DNA of 64,000 bases. Source: Rhizobium sp. WYCCWR10014. GTDB taxonomy: Bacteria > Pseudomonadota > Alphaproteobacteria > Rhizobiales > Rhizobiaceae. Every line of letters begins with the position of its first letter. Position 1 is the first letter of the stretch. The translations under genes were made by a program, and so were the position numbers. Under the pieces are notes generated by a model, which saw only the letters and a program-made list of their open reading frames with translations, did not search any database and was not told where the DNA came from. Of the stretch, positions 38,445 to 46,512 are shown one piece after another. Location of the stretch: positions 62,001 through 126,000 of the forward strand of contig NZ_LXFU01000029.1 of the NCBI RefSeq assembly GCF_001657485.1, in the 5' to 3' direction.

Positions 38445-39479
38445 TCAGGCGGCCTGCTTGCGCGGCTTGACGAGTCCGCGATTGACGAGCAGCTCGGCGA
38501 TCTGGATGGCGTTCAACGCAGCGCCCTTGCGCAGATTGTCGGAGACCACCCAGATGTTGAGGCCGTTTTCGACCGTCGCATCCTCGCGGATGCGTGAAAT
38601 GTAGGTCGCATCCTCGCCGGCGGATTCATATGGCGTGATGTAGCCGCCATCCTCGCGCTTGTCGATGACGAGGCAGCCCGGTGCATCGCGCAGAATGTCG
38701 CGGGCCTGGTCGGCGGTGATCTCGTTTTCGAATTCGATGTTGACCGATTCCGAATGACCGATGAAAACCGGCACGCGCACCGCCGTGCAGGTCACCTTGA
38801 TCTTCGGGTCGAGCATCTTCTTCGTCTCGGCCAGCACCTTCCACTCTTCCTTGGTGTAGCCGTCCTCCATGAAGACGTCGATGTGCGGGATGACATTGAA
38901 GGCAATACGCTTGGTGAACTTCTTGTTCTCGATCGGATCGGCGACGAAGACGGCGCGCGTCTGGTTGAAGAGCTCGTCCATGCCGTCCTTGCCGGCGCCG
39001 GAGACCGACTGGTAGGTCGAGATGACGACGCGCTTGATCTTGGCAAAGTCGTGCAGCGGCTTCAACGCAACCACCAGCTGGGCGGTCGAGCAATTCGGAT
39101 TGGCGATGATGTTGCGCTTGGTGAACTGGCTGATGGCATCCGGGTTGACTTCCGGCACGATCAGCGGCACGTCGGCGTCGTAGCGCCAGGCCGAGGAATT
39201 GTCGATGACGATGCAGCCCTGCTGGCCGATCTTCGGCGAGAACTTCTTGGAGATCTCGCCGCCGGCCGACATCAGGCAGATGTCGGTATCGGAGAAATCG
39301 TAATTCTCCAGATTGGAGACCTTCAGCGTCCGGTCACCGTAGGAAACCTCGGTGCCCTGCGAACGCGCGGAGGCGAGTGCCACGACCTCATCGGCGGGGA
39401 AGCCTCGCTCGGAGAGGATGTTGAGCATCTCCCGGCCGACATTTCCGGTCGCTCCCGCAACTGCTACTTTGAAACCCAT
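38445..39479 (-). CDS. asd: Aspartate-semialdehyde dehydrogenase
   Basis: Reduces aspartyl phosphate to the semialdehyde shared by lysine/diaminopimelate, threonine and methionine synthesis. The 344 residues start with the NADP-binding VAVAGATGNVGREML and contain the catalytic cysteine C130 in NPNCSTAQLV plus the substrate segment QSVSGAGKDGMDEL. Length and both domains are complete. It is monocistronic with its own terminator. Confidence 0.98.
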   Translation of the reverse strand: MGFKVAVAGATGNVGREMLNILSERGFPADEVVALASARSQGTEVSYGDRTLKVSNLENYDFSDTDICLMSAGGEISKKFSPKIGQQGCIVIDNSSAWRYDADVPLIVPEVNPDAISQFTKRNIIANPNCSTAQLVVALKPLHDFAKIKRVVISTYQSVSGAGKDGMDELFNQTRAVFVADPIENKKFTKRIAFNVIPHIDVFMEDGYTKEEWKVLAETKKMLDPKIKVTCTAVRVPVFIGHSESVNIEFENEITADQARDILRDAPGCLVIDKREDGGYITPYESAGEDATYISRIREDATVENGLNIWVVSDNLRKGAALNAIQIAELLVNRGLVKPRKQAA

Positions 39480-39590
39480 TTCTCAAGCTCTCTTTCTCTT
39501 CTCTCCTCTTGTCCGGTGAGGGGAAAGGCGCGATTAATCGCGTCTTCCTGTCCCCAGCCGAGCCGGGGAGAGAGCGGCAGGCCAGAGACG

Positions 39591-39710
39591 TCAGACGGTT
39601 TTCGTCGTCGTTTTGGCCTTGGTTTTGGAAGAAACCGGAACGGCAATGTCCACCCCGGCAACTCGTGCCCGGTCATTGCATTCGGCAATGGCGTGTTCGT
39701 CGCGAACCAT
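39591..39710 (-). CDS. Possible 39-residue basic protein
   Basis: A short frame starting at ATG 39710 (MVRDEHAIAECNDRARVAGV) ends with a lysine/threonine-rich tail (SSKTKAKTTTKTV). A purine-rich AAAAGGAA precedes the ATG at a usable distance. It sits in an otherwise empty 411 bp gap between asd and phoA. No family recognised; could be a spurious frame, though the start context and codon use look gene-like. Confidence 0.4.
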   Translation of the reverse strand: MVRDEHAIAECNDRARVAGVDIAVPVSSKTKAKTTTKTV

Positions 39711-39815
39711 GGAGATTCCTTTTCCGCTGTTGCTCTTAGAAGGTTTTCCACAGGAGTCAAGGTTTTTGCGCTCAGAGCCGGCAGGCGAAAGCGGCGACCG
39801 CAATGCTGCGACGTT

Positions 39816-39833
39816 TTGTCATGCCGCTGTCAT
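39816..39833 (+). promoter_or_regulatory. PHO box (PhoB binding site) upstream of the alkaline phosphatase gene
   Basis: TTGTCAT-GCCG-CTGTCAT is a direct repeat of two heptamers with 4-bp spacing, matching the PhoB consensus CTGTCAT-N4-CTGTCAT at 13 of 14 fixed positions. It ends 57 bp before the alkaline phosphatase start, a normal activator position, so the gene should be induced by phosphate starvation. Confidence 0.85.
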
Positions 39834-39890
39834 CCTCGGGAGGTATCCCGGCGCGGTTGTTAATGTCTGCAACGAAAACGGGGGTTTTCC

Positions 39891-41645
39891 ATGCGTACGC
39901 TTCTTGCCGCCTTTGCGGCCACCACCATCCTTGCGGGCGCCGCTCAGGCGACGACGGTCTATCCGCTTGATCGCGCGACGATCCTGGCCGGTTCGCCGTT
40001 CGATTTCAAGGTCGAGCTCAACAAGCAGGTCAAGCCCGAAGACGTGAAGATCACGGTCAACGGCCAGGACTACAAGACCGTGCTTGGGGGCGAGGCGCAG
40101 TTCGTCGAACTGGAAAAGGGCAAGGACGACAAGGCTCTCGGTTCCGCTATCCTGCTGCGCGGCCTGAAGATTTCCGCTCCTGGCGACTACAAGATCGAAG
40201 TCGCTGCCGGCGACGAAACGAAGTCCGTCACCTGGAACGTTTACGAAACAGCGGCCCAGCCGAAGGCAAAGAACATTATCTTCCTGCTGGGTGACGGCCT
40301 TTCCGTTGCGCATCGCACCGCTGCCCGCATCATGTCCAAGGGCATGACCGAAGGTAAGGCGAATGGCCGCCTGAATATGGACGATCTCGAGCGCATGGCC
40401 TTCATCGGCACGTCGGCGACCAACGCCGTCGATACCGACTCGGCCAACACCATGTCGGCCTACATGACGGGTCACAAGACGGCCGTCAACGCGATCGGCG
40501 TTTACGCGGACCGTACGCCGGCATCCCTCGATGATCCGCGTGTTGAAACCTTCGCAGAAGCCGTTCGCCGCCTGACCAAGAAGTCGATCGGCATCGTTGC
40601 AACGGCCGAGGTCGAAGACGCCACGCCGGCTGCGGTCGTTGCTCACACCCGCAACCGCAACGACAAGGCCGACGTTGTCGGCATGCTGCTCGAGGTCAAG
40701 CCGGAAGTCCTCCTCGGCGGTGGCTCGGCCTATTTCCTCGGCAAGGAAGTCGCCGGCTCCAAGCGCAAGGACAATCAGGACTACATCAAGCAGTTCCAGG
40801 ATGCCGGCTACAAGCTTGCCACCGACAAGAACGAGCTCGCAGCCAATGCATCGGCTGAAGGCAATCTCCTCGGTCTCTTCCACACCGGCAATATGGACGT
40901 CACGCTTGATCGCGAGTTCCTGAAGAAGGGTACCGTCGACAAGTTCCCGAACCAGCCGGGCCTCGTTGCCATGACCAAGGTTGCGCTCGACCGCCTCTCG
41001 AAGAATCCCGATGGTTTCTTCCTGATGGTCGAAGGCTCCTCGATCGACAAAATGTCCCATCCGCTCGATTGGGATCGTGCCGTCTACGAAACCATCGAAT
41101 TCGACCAGGCCATCGGTGTTGCCCGCGAATTCCAGAAGGCCCATCCGGACACGCTGATCGTCGTCACCGGCGACCACACACACGGCGTATCCATCATCGG
41201 TACCGTCGATGATGAAAAGCCCGGCACGGAAATGCGCGAGAAGGTCGGGACCTATGCCGAAGCCGGCTTCCCGAACTACAAGGACGAAAACGGCGACGGC
41301 TATCCCGATAAGGTCGACGTCAGCCGCCGCCTGTTCCTGAGTGCCAACAATGGCCCCGATCACTACGAAACCTTCCGTCCGAAGCTCGATGGTCCGTTCG
41401 TTCCGGCTGTCCAGAACGAAAAGAAGGAATATGTGGCCAATGAGCAGTATAAGGATGTTCCCGGCGCGGTCTTCGTTCAGGGTAATATTCCAAAGAGCGG
41501 CGATAGTGGCGTCCATGCCGTCGACGACGTCGTCCTGCAATCGGCTGGTCCTGGCGCTGAAGGCTTCCATGGTTACATGGAACAGAGCGACGTCTATCGC
41601 GTGCTCGCCGATACCTTTGCTCTCGGCGCCAAGCAGACGAACTGA
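39891..41645 (+). CDS. phoA: Secreted alkaline phosphatase
   Basis: Hydrolyses phosphate monoesters in the periplasm to release Pi. The 584-residue product has a clear signal peptide (RTLLAAFAATTILAGAAQA, cleaved after about residue 20), an N-terminal beta-sandwich-like segment of about 100 residues not present in E. coli PhoA, then the catalytic domain. That domain has metal ligands in FLLGDG (134-136), the nucleophile S184 in DTDSANTMSA, VEGSSIDKMSHP and GDHTHG. The PHO box upstream indicates PhoB control. A mosaic repeat begins right after the stop. Confidence 0.95.
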   Translation: MRTLLAAFAATTILAGAAQATTVYPLDRATILAGSPFDFKVELNKQVKPEDVKITVNGQDYKTVLGGEAQFVELEKGKDDKALGSAILLRGLKISAPGDYKIEVAAGDETKSVTWNVYETAAQPKAKNIIFLLGDGLSVAHRTAARIMSKGMTEGKANGRLNMDDLERMAFIGTSATNAVDTDSANTMSAYMTGHKTAVNAIGVYADRTPASLDDPRVETFAEAVRRLTKKSIGIVATAEVEDATPAAVVAHTRNRNDKADVVGMLLEVKPEVLLGGGSAYFLGKEVAGSKRKDNQDYIKQFQDAGYKLATDKNELAANASAEGNLLGLFHTGNMDVTLDREFLKKGTVDKFPNQPGLVAMTKVALDRLSKNPDGFFLMVEGSSIDKMSHPLDWDRAVYETIEFDQAIGVAREFQKAHPDTLIVVTGDHTHGVSIIGTVDDEKPGTEMREKVGTYAEAGFPNYKDENGDGYPDKVDVSRRLFLSANNGPDHYETFRPKLDGPFVPAVQNEKKEYVANEQYKDVPGAVFVQGNIPKSGDSGVHAVDDVVLQSAGPGAEGFHGYMEQSDVYRVLADTFALGAKQTN

Positions 41646-41649
41646 TCTC

Positions 41650-41760
41650 TAGATGCGGATGATTTTAGCCCGGATCGGCCTAAAATCATCCGCATCTAAG
41701 TCAAAGAAATAGAGCATGATGTCGTCCGAAAACCGCGCACACTTTTCGGCATCATCCTCT
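41650..41760. repeat. Rhizobial intergenic mosaic repeat, copy B
   Basis: It starts 4 bp after the phoA stop. The first part is a perfect 19-bp inverted repeat, 41650-41668 with 41680-41698 (core GGATGATTTTAG / CTAAAATCATCC). The second part pairs ATGTCGTCCGAAAA with TTTTCGGCATCAT (about 41720-41752). It resembles copy A at 25660-25770 in sequence and layout. The first hairpin may also end phoA transcription. Confidence 0.85.
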
Positions 41761-41849
41761 GGCCCGGCTAAGCCGCTTGCCGGCCCTGCCTCATTCACCG
41801 ATCATGGTCCCGGCCGTTCAGCGCCGGGATTTCATTCTTGGAGATCGCC

Positions 41850-42317
41850 ATGGAAAAGCTCCCTTCGTTGCATCTCAGCCGCCGCGGCCTGATCGGCGCC
41901 ATCGGCACACTGGCCTTCGCCGCTGTTGCTCGCCCGAGTTCTGCTGCGGATTCCTTGATCAGCTTCGATGAGCTTTACGGCAAGTTCGGCGTGCTCGGCC
42001 TCGAATTCTCCGACAAGGTGAAGCGTCTTGCCGGCAAAGGGATCAGCATGAAAGGTTTCATGGCGCCGCCATTGAAGGCCGAGGCCCAGTTCTTCGTGCT
42101 CACCGAGGTGCCGATGTCGCTCTGCCCCTTCTGCTCCTCGGATGCGGACTGGCCGGACAATATCGTCGTCGTCTATCTCGGCGAGAAGCAGACCTTCGTG
42201 CAGCCGCGCCAGACGATCGAAGTGCGCGGTACGCTTGAATACGGTTCGTGGACGGATCCGGACACAGGCTTCGTCAGCCTGCTGCGGATCCGCCAGGCCG
42301 AATATTCCGCCGTCTGA
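41850..42317 (+). CDS. Tat-exported DUF3299-like periplasmic protein of an ABC transport operon
   Basis: The 155-residue product has a twin-arginine signal (SRRGLIGAIGTLAFAAVARP) and a small beta-rich domain with KGISMKGFMAPPL and a cysteine pair C92/C95 in SLCPFCSSD. This resembles DUF3299 proteins, which accompany ABC systems linked to zinc in other Proteobacteria. The Cys pair could bind metal. ATG 41850 follows GGAG; the frame opens at 41838. It is followed 6 bp later by the ATPase gene. Function is inferred from neighbours only. Confidence 0.7.
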   Translation: MEKLPSLHLSRRGLIGAIGTLAFAAVARPSSAADSLISFDELYGKFGVLGLEFSDKVKRLAGKGISMKGFMAPPLKAEAQFFVLTEVPMSLCPFCSSDADWPDNIVVVYLGEKQTFVQPRQTIEVRGTLEYGSWTDPDTGFVSLLRIRQAEYSAV

Positions 42318-42323
42318 ACCGAT

Positions 42324-43016
42324 ATGCTCGCTCTCGATATCGAAAATCTGACCGTCACTTTCCCGGGCCTGTCCTCGCCGGCGCTGGCGATCGGTCGCCT
42401 GTCGATCGATGCAGGCAGCAGGGTCGCCATTACAGGCGCGTCCGGTTCCGGCAAGAGCACCTTCGTCAATATCGTTGCCGGGCTGGAGCGGACACGGCAA
42501 GGCCGCATCCGCTGGAACGGCGAGGATATTGCGAGTTTTTCAGAAAGCCGGCGGGATCGGTTCCGTGCCGCCAATATCGGCCTGGTCATGCAGGAGTTTC
42601 ATCTCTTCCCCGGCCTGTCGGCACTGGAGAACGTATTGCTGCCGGCGCGGCTTGCCGGCGCTGCTACGGCTGATGTCATCGAGCGGGCGCATGCGCTTTT
42701 GAGCACGGTCGATCTTTCTCGCCCCGGCCAGAAGATCGAAACCATGTCGCGCGGCGAGATGCAGCGTGTGGCGATCGGCCGGGCGCTGCTGCGCAAGCCC
42801 GGCGTCATCATCGCCGACGAGCCGACCGCGAGCCTGGATGCCGAAAGCGGCGAGGCGGTCGGCGATCTCATCCTCGATCTGGCGATTGCCGAAGGCAGCA
42901 CGCTGATCGTCGTTTCACACGACCAACGCTTGGCCAGCCGCCTCGACCGGCGCATCACCTTCGGTTCCGGCCGGATCAGCGAAGATTCCGCGGCAACGGC
43001 GGGAGAAGCTGCATGA
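42324..43016 (+). CDS. ABC transporter ATP-binding protein (LolD/MacB type)
   Basis: Energises the FtsX-type permease encoded next to it. The 230 residues hold Walker A GASGSGKST at 38-46, Q-loop LVMQEFHLFPGL, a divergent signature MSRGEMQRVAIGRAL (the usual LSGGQ is SRGEM), Walker B VIIADEPTASLD and the H-loop VVSHD. Its stop overlaps the permease start (ATGA). LolD-class ATPases serve mechanotransmission or extrusion systems as well as lipoprotein release; the two genes around it argue against LolCDE. Confidence 0.93.
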   Translation: MLALDIENLTVTFPGLSSPALAIGRLSIDAGSRVAITGASGSGKSTFVNIVAGLERTRQGRIRWNGEDIASFSESRRDRFRAANIGLVMQEFHLFPGLSALENVLLPARLAGAATADVIERAHALLSTVDLSRPGQKIETMSRGEMQRVAIGRALLRKPGVIIADEPTASLDAESGEAVGDLILDLAIAEGSTLIVVSHDQRLASRLDRRITFGSGRISEDSAATAGEAA

Positions 43017-44314
43017 TCCGCTTCATCCTTTCCGATCTTCGTCGCCTCTGGGCGGGATCGCTGGTGGTCGTGCTGCTGGTGGCGCTTGCGACGGCGCTTG
43101 GCGTTTCTGTCGTCCTGCAGGAGCGGGCGCTTCGTCTCGGCAGCGCACGCGCTGCCGACAAGTTCGATCTTGTCATCGGCGCCGGCGGCAGCGAGACGCA
43201 ACTCGTGCTGTCGTCCGTCTTCCTGCAGCCCTCGCCTTTGCCGCTGATGCCGGGCGAAGTGCTGGGCAAGCTTGCCGCGGATCCACGGGTCGATTGGGCA
43301 GCCCCGATCGGCTTCGGCGATTCCTTCTCCGGCTATCCGATCGTCGGCACGACGACCATGCTGGCGCAGAACCTCTCCGGCGGCTTGGCCGAAGGCAAGA
43401 TTTTTGCGCGCGAGGGCGAAGCCGTGATCGGCGCGGCTGTCAAGCTGTCGCTCGGCGGCGAGATCAAGCCGATGCACGGGTCGCTGGAAGAGGGCGGAGA
43501 GACTCATACCGAACTCGTTTATCATATCGCCGGCCGCTTGCGGCCGACCGGTACCGCCTGGGACCGGGCCATTCTCGTCCCCATCCAGGCCGTCTGGCAC
43601 ATCCATGGCATGGAGGAACATGCGGAGGACGGTGAGCACGAGAATGAAGCGGCGTCCGGAACGGATAGCGCCGAACATGGACATGAGCATGAGAAAGTTG
43701 GCGCTGATCACGATGGCCATGAGCATCACGGGGTAGCCGATCCGGATGCCGCGCTTGATGAGAGCTGGACTGCGGGCGCTCCCGGCCTTCCTGCCATTCT
43801 GGTCAAGCCGAAGACGATCGCCGATGCCTACAAGCTGCGGCAGGACTATCGTAGCGGCAATACCGTCGCTGTCTTTCCCGGTGAGGTGCTGACCAATCTC
43901 TACGCCACGCTCGGCGACGCCAAACAGATCCTGGTTGCGGTCGCCTCCGGCGCGCAAGTTCTCGTCGCAGCCTCGCTGGTGCTGGTCACGGTCATCCATA
44001 TCGGCCAGCGCCGCCGTCAGATCGGCGCACTCAGGGCCTTCGGCGCCCCGCGCGGCGCGATTTTCGGTATCGTCTGGCTGGAATTCTTTTTCCTGGTGGC
44101 GGTCGGCATCGCACTCGGATTTGCGCTCGGTTATGCCGCGGCCCTCATCTTGTCCAGTATGTTCTCGCAAACGAGCGGGATCACCATGCCGGTCGGCTTC
44201 GCCCGTGAAGATGCCGCGCTTGCGGCGGTGCTGCTTGCCTTTGCCACAATTCTTGCTGCGCTGCCGGCAGTGCTCGCCTACCGGCAATCGCCGGCGCAGG
44301 CGCTAAGGGCATAA
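43013..44314 (+). CDS. FtsX-type ABC permease with a histidine-rich extracytoplasmic loop
   Basis: The 433-residue protein has one N-terminal membrane helix (about 15-35), a large periplasmic domain, and three C-terminal helices (about 306-330, 352-378 and 402-424), the MacB/FtsX layout. Inside the periplasmic domain, residues 196-239 contain eleven histidines among many Asp/Glu (for example HGHEHEKVGADHDGHEHHG), a typical Zn/Ni/Cu-binding composition. The operon (DUF3299-like protein, ATPase, permease) resembles Zur-regulated zinc-linked operons I recall from Pseudomonas and Vibrio. I see no Zur box upstream. Direction of transport is not deducible. Confidence 0.85.
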   Translation: MIRFILSDLRRLWAGSLVVVLLVALATALGVSVVLQERALRLGSARAADKFDLVIGAGGSETQLVLSSVFLQPSPLPLMPGEVLGKLAADPRVDWAAPIGFGDSFSGYPIVGTTTMLAQNLSGGLAEGKIFAREGEAVIGAAVKLSLGGEIKPMHGSLEEGGETHTELVYHIAGRLRPTGTAWDRAILVPIQAVWHIHGMEEHAEDGEHENEAASGTDSAEHGHEHEKVGADHDGHEHHGVADPDAALDESWTAGAPGLPAILVKPKTIADAYKLRQDYRSGNTVAVFPGEVLTNLYATLGDAKQILVAVASGAQVLVAASLVLVTVIHIGQRRRQIGALRAFGAPRGAIFGIVWLEFFFLVAVGIALGFALGYAAALILSSMFSQTSGITMPVGFAREDAALAAVLLAFATILAALPAVLAYRQSPAQALRA

Positions 44315-44559
44315 CGGATCCACATCACAAACCGCTGTGAAACCTTCTTCCAAGCTTCCGGCAGCTCTATCGTCACGGGTGGCGGAGCTTGATGTGCATG
44401 ACAAAGCGTCGCGCCATTAGACTAAAGTCATAATCCGAAAGCCTCTCTCTTTTTGATCTGTCGTTTCTGGCACACTCCCGTCAGGCGTGTCGCGGCCAGG
44501 GGTATGCTTTGAGGAGAAGTAGCCGCGCGCGTTGATCATCACTCTGTGGAGGACAGACA
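44315..44559. other. Intergenic region upstream of the MHS transporter
   Basis: The gap is 245 bp and presumably holds the transporter promoter. There is a good ribosome-binding site (GGAGGAC) just before the ATG at 44560. No hairpin with U-run or recognised operator found. Confidence 0.35.
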
Positions 44560-46446
44560 ATGGCAAATGTCGCAAGCATCGACGGCGCGAAGGCCGCTCC
44601 GATGACCGGCGAGGAGAAGAAGGTCATCTTCGCCTCTTCGCTGGGCACCGTTTTCGAATGGTACGATTTCTATCTCTATGGTTCGCTCGCCACCTATATC
44701 GGCGCGACCTATTTCACCCAATATCCGGAGGCAACGCGTAACATCTTCACGCTGCTCGCCTTTGCCGCCGGCTTCCTGGTCCGCCCCTTCGGCGCGCTGG
44801 TGTTCGGCCGTCTCGGCGATCTCGTCGGCCGTAAATACACCTTCCTGGTGACGATCATGATCATGGGTCTGTCGACCTTCCTCGTCGGCATACTGCCGGG
44901 TGCCGCCACCATCGGTATCGCAGCCCCCATCATCCTGATCGCGCTTCGCTTGCTCCAGGGTCTGGCGCTGGGCGGTGAATATGGCGGTGCGGCAACCTAT
45001 GTCGCCGAACATGCGCCGAACGGACGCCGCGGCTACTTCACTTCATGGATCCAGACGACGGCGACGCTCGGCCTGTTCCTGTCGCTGATCGTCATCGTCT
45101 TTGTTCAATATCTGATGGGTGCGGCTGAGTTCGCCGCCTGGGGCTGGCGCATTCCGTTCCTGCTCTCGTTCGTCCTGCTCGGCATTTCCGTATGGATCCG
45201 CCTGAAGATGAACGAATCGCCGGCTTTCCAGCGGATGAAGGCGGAAGGCAAGGGCTCCAAGGCGCCGCTGACCGAGGCCTTCGGGACATGGAAAAATGCC
45301 AAGATCGCGATCATCGCGTTGCTGGGCGCCACCATGGGCCAGGCGGTCGTCTGGTACGGCGGCCAGTTCTATGCACTGTTCTTCCTGCAGAACGTGCTGA
45401 AGGTGGACCTGTTCTCGGCCAATGTCATGGTCGCCATCGCACTTCTCCTCGGCACGCCGTTCTTCGTCATCTTCGGCGGCCTCTCCGACAAGATCGGCCG
45501 CAAGCCGATCATCATGGCAGGCCTTCTCATTGCGGCGTTGACCTATCATCCGCTGTTCAAGGCGATGACCTGGACGGCGAACCCGGCGCTTGCCGAAGCG
45601 CAGGCTTCGATTCGGGCAACGGTGACAGCTGATCCGGCGGATTGCAGGTTCCAGTTCAACCCGACCGGCACGGCGAAGTTCACCAGTTCTTGCGACGTGG
45701 CGACGGCATTCCTGACCAGGAACTCGGTGCCTTACGACGTGGTGCCTGGCACCGCCGGACAGCCGGCAACGGTGAAGGTCGGCAACGCGACGATCCCAAG
45801 CTTCGACGTCGTCGCTGCTGGCGACAAGGCCAAGGGGATGACCGCCGCCTTCGAAAAGAGCGTCAACATCGCGCTCCACGATGCCGGCTATCCGCTGAAG
45901 CGCGGTGCCGTCAAGGTGCCGGATGCCAAGCTAGATGCCTTCATCGCAGCCAATCCGGAACTGTCGCTCAACGCCGATGCCGTGCGCGCCGGCGAGAAGG
46001 AAACCGTACCGGTGGCCAAGCTGGTCGAAACCAAGCTGCTGACCGCGGATGAGGCCAATGGCGTCACCGACATGACGGTCTACAACATCGCCAATGGCGG
46101 CACTTTCGCCATGGTTGCCGATCCGGCTCGCGTCAACTGGATCGGCACGATCGCCGTGCTGTTCGTCCTCGTCCTCTATGTGACGATGGTCTACGGCCCG
46201 ATCGCCGCTCTGCTGGTCGAGCTCTTCCCGACCCGCATCCGCTATACCGGCATGTCGCTGCCCTATCACATCGGCAACGGCTGGTTCGGCGGCCTGCTGC
46301 CGGCGACAGCCTTCGCGATGAGCGCTGCCGCGGGCGATATTTACTACGGTCTCTGGTATCCGATCGTCTTTGCGACGATCACGCTGGTGATCGGCCTGAT
46401 CTTCCTGCCGGAAACGAAGAACAGGGATATCCACGCCATGGATTGA
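44560..46446 (+). CDS. MHS-family MFS transporter with a large inserted extracytoplasmic domain
   Basis: Metabolite:H+ symporter-type carrier. Core signatures: FEWYDFYLYG near residue 32, RPFGALVFGRLGDLVGRK and LQGLALGGEYGGA. The 628 residues are about 190 longer than usual MHS proteins. The excess lies between predicted TM9 (about 317-337) and TM10 (about 526-548), a loop that should face the periplasm. It is polar and contains two cysteines (362 and 378) that could pair. Substrate is not evident; carboxylates or osmolytes are typical for the family. Confidence 0.9.
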   Translation: MANVASIDGAKAAPMTGEEKKVIFASSLGTVFEWYDFYLYGSLATYIGATYFTQYPEATRNIFTLLAFAAGFLVRPFGALVFGRLGDLVGRKYTFLVTIMIMGLSTFLVGILPGAATIGIAAPIILIALRLLQGLALGGEYGGAATYVAEHAPNGRRGYFTSWIQTTATLGLFLSLIVIVFVQYLMGAAEFAAWGWRIPFLLSFVLLGISVWIRLKMNESPAFQRMKAEGKGSKAPLTEAFGTWKNAKIAIIALLGATMGQAVVWYGGQFYALFFLQNVLKVDLFSANVMVAIALLLGTPFFVIFGGLSDKIGRKPIIMAGLLIAALTYHPLFKAMTWTANPALAEAQASIRATVTADPADCRFQFNPTGTAKFTSSCDVATAFLTRNSVPYDVVPGTAGQPATVKVGNATIPSFDVVAAGDKAKGMTAAFEKSVNIALHDAGYPLKRGAVKVPDAKLDAFIAANPELSLNADAVRAGEKETVPVAKLVETKLLTADEANGVTDMTVYNIANGGTFAMVADPARVNWIGTIAVLFVLVLYVTMVYGPIAALLVELFPTRIRYTGMSLPYHIGNGWFGGLLPATAFAMSAAAGDIYYGLWYPIVFATITLVIGLIFLPETKNRDIHAMD

Positions 46447-46478
46447 GCGGCGGATTGAGGCCAATCCTTGCTTGAGAG

Positions 46479-46512
46479 AAAAGGCCCGGCGCTCACAAGG
46501 CGCCGGGCTTTT
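46479..46512. terminator. Terminator shared by the MHS transporter and PAP2 genes
   Basis: GCCCGGCGC / GCGCCGGGC stem with flanking AAAA and TTTT, able to work on both strands. The minus-strand PAP2 gene ends at 46493, so its last codons lie inside the hairpin. Confidence 0.88.

Noticed and set aside
39819..41570. A 583-codon minus-strand frame opposite phoA
   Set aside because: It is the complement of the phosphatase gene, which has a signal peptide, active-site motifs and a PHO box; the antisense product shows no recognisable domain.
41646..41849. Zur box upstream of the ABC operon
   Set aside because: I looked for the A/T-rich Zur palindrome and found only the mosaic repeat; the metal link rests on protein features alone.
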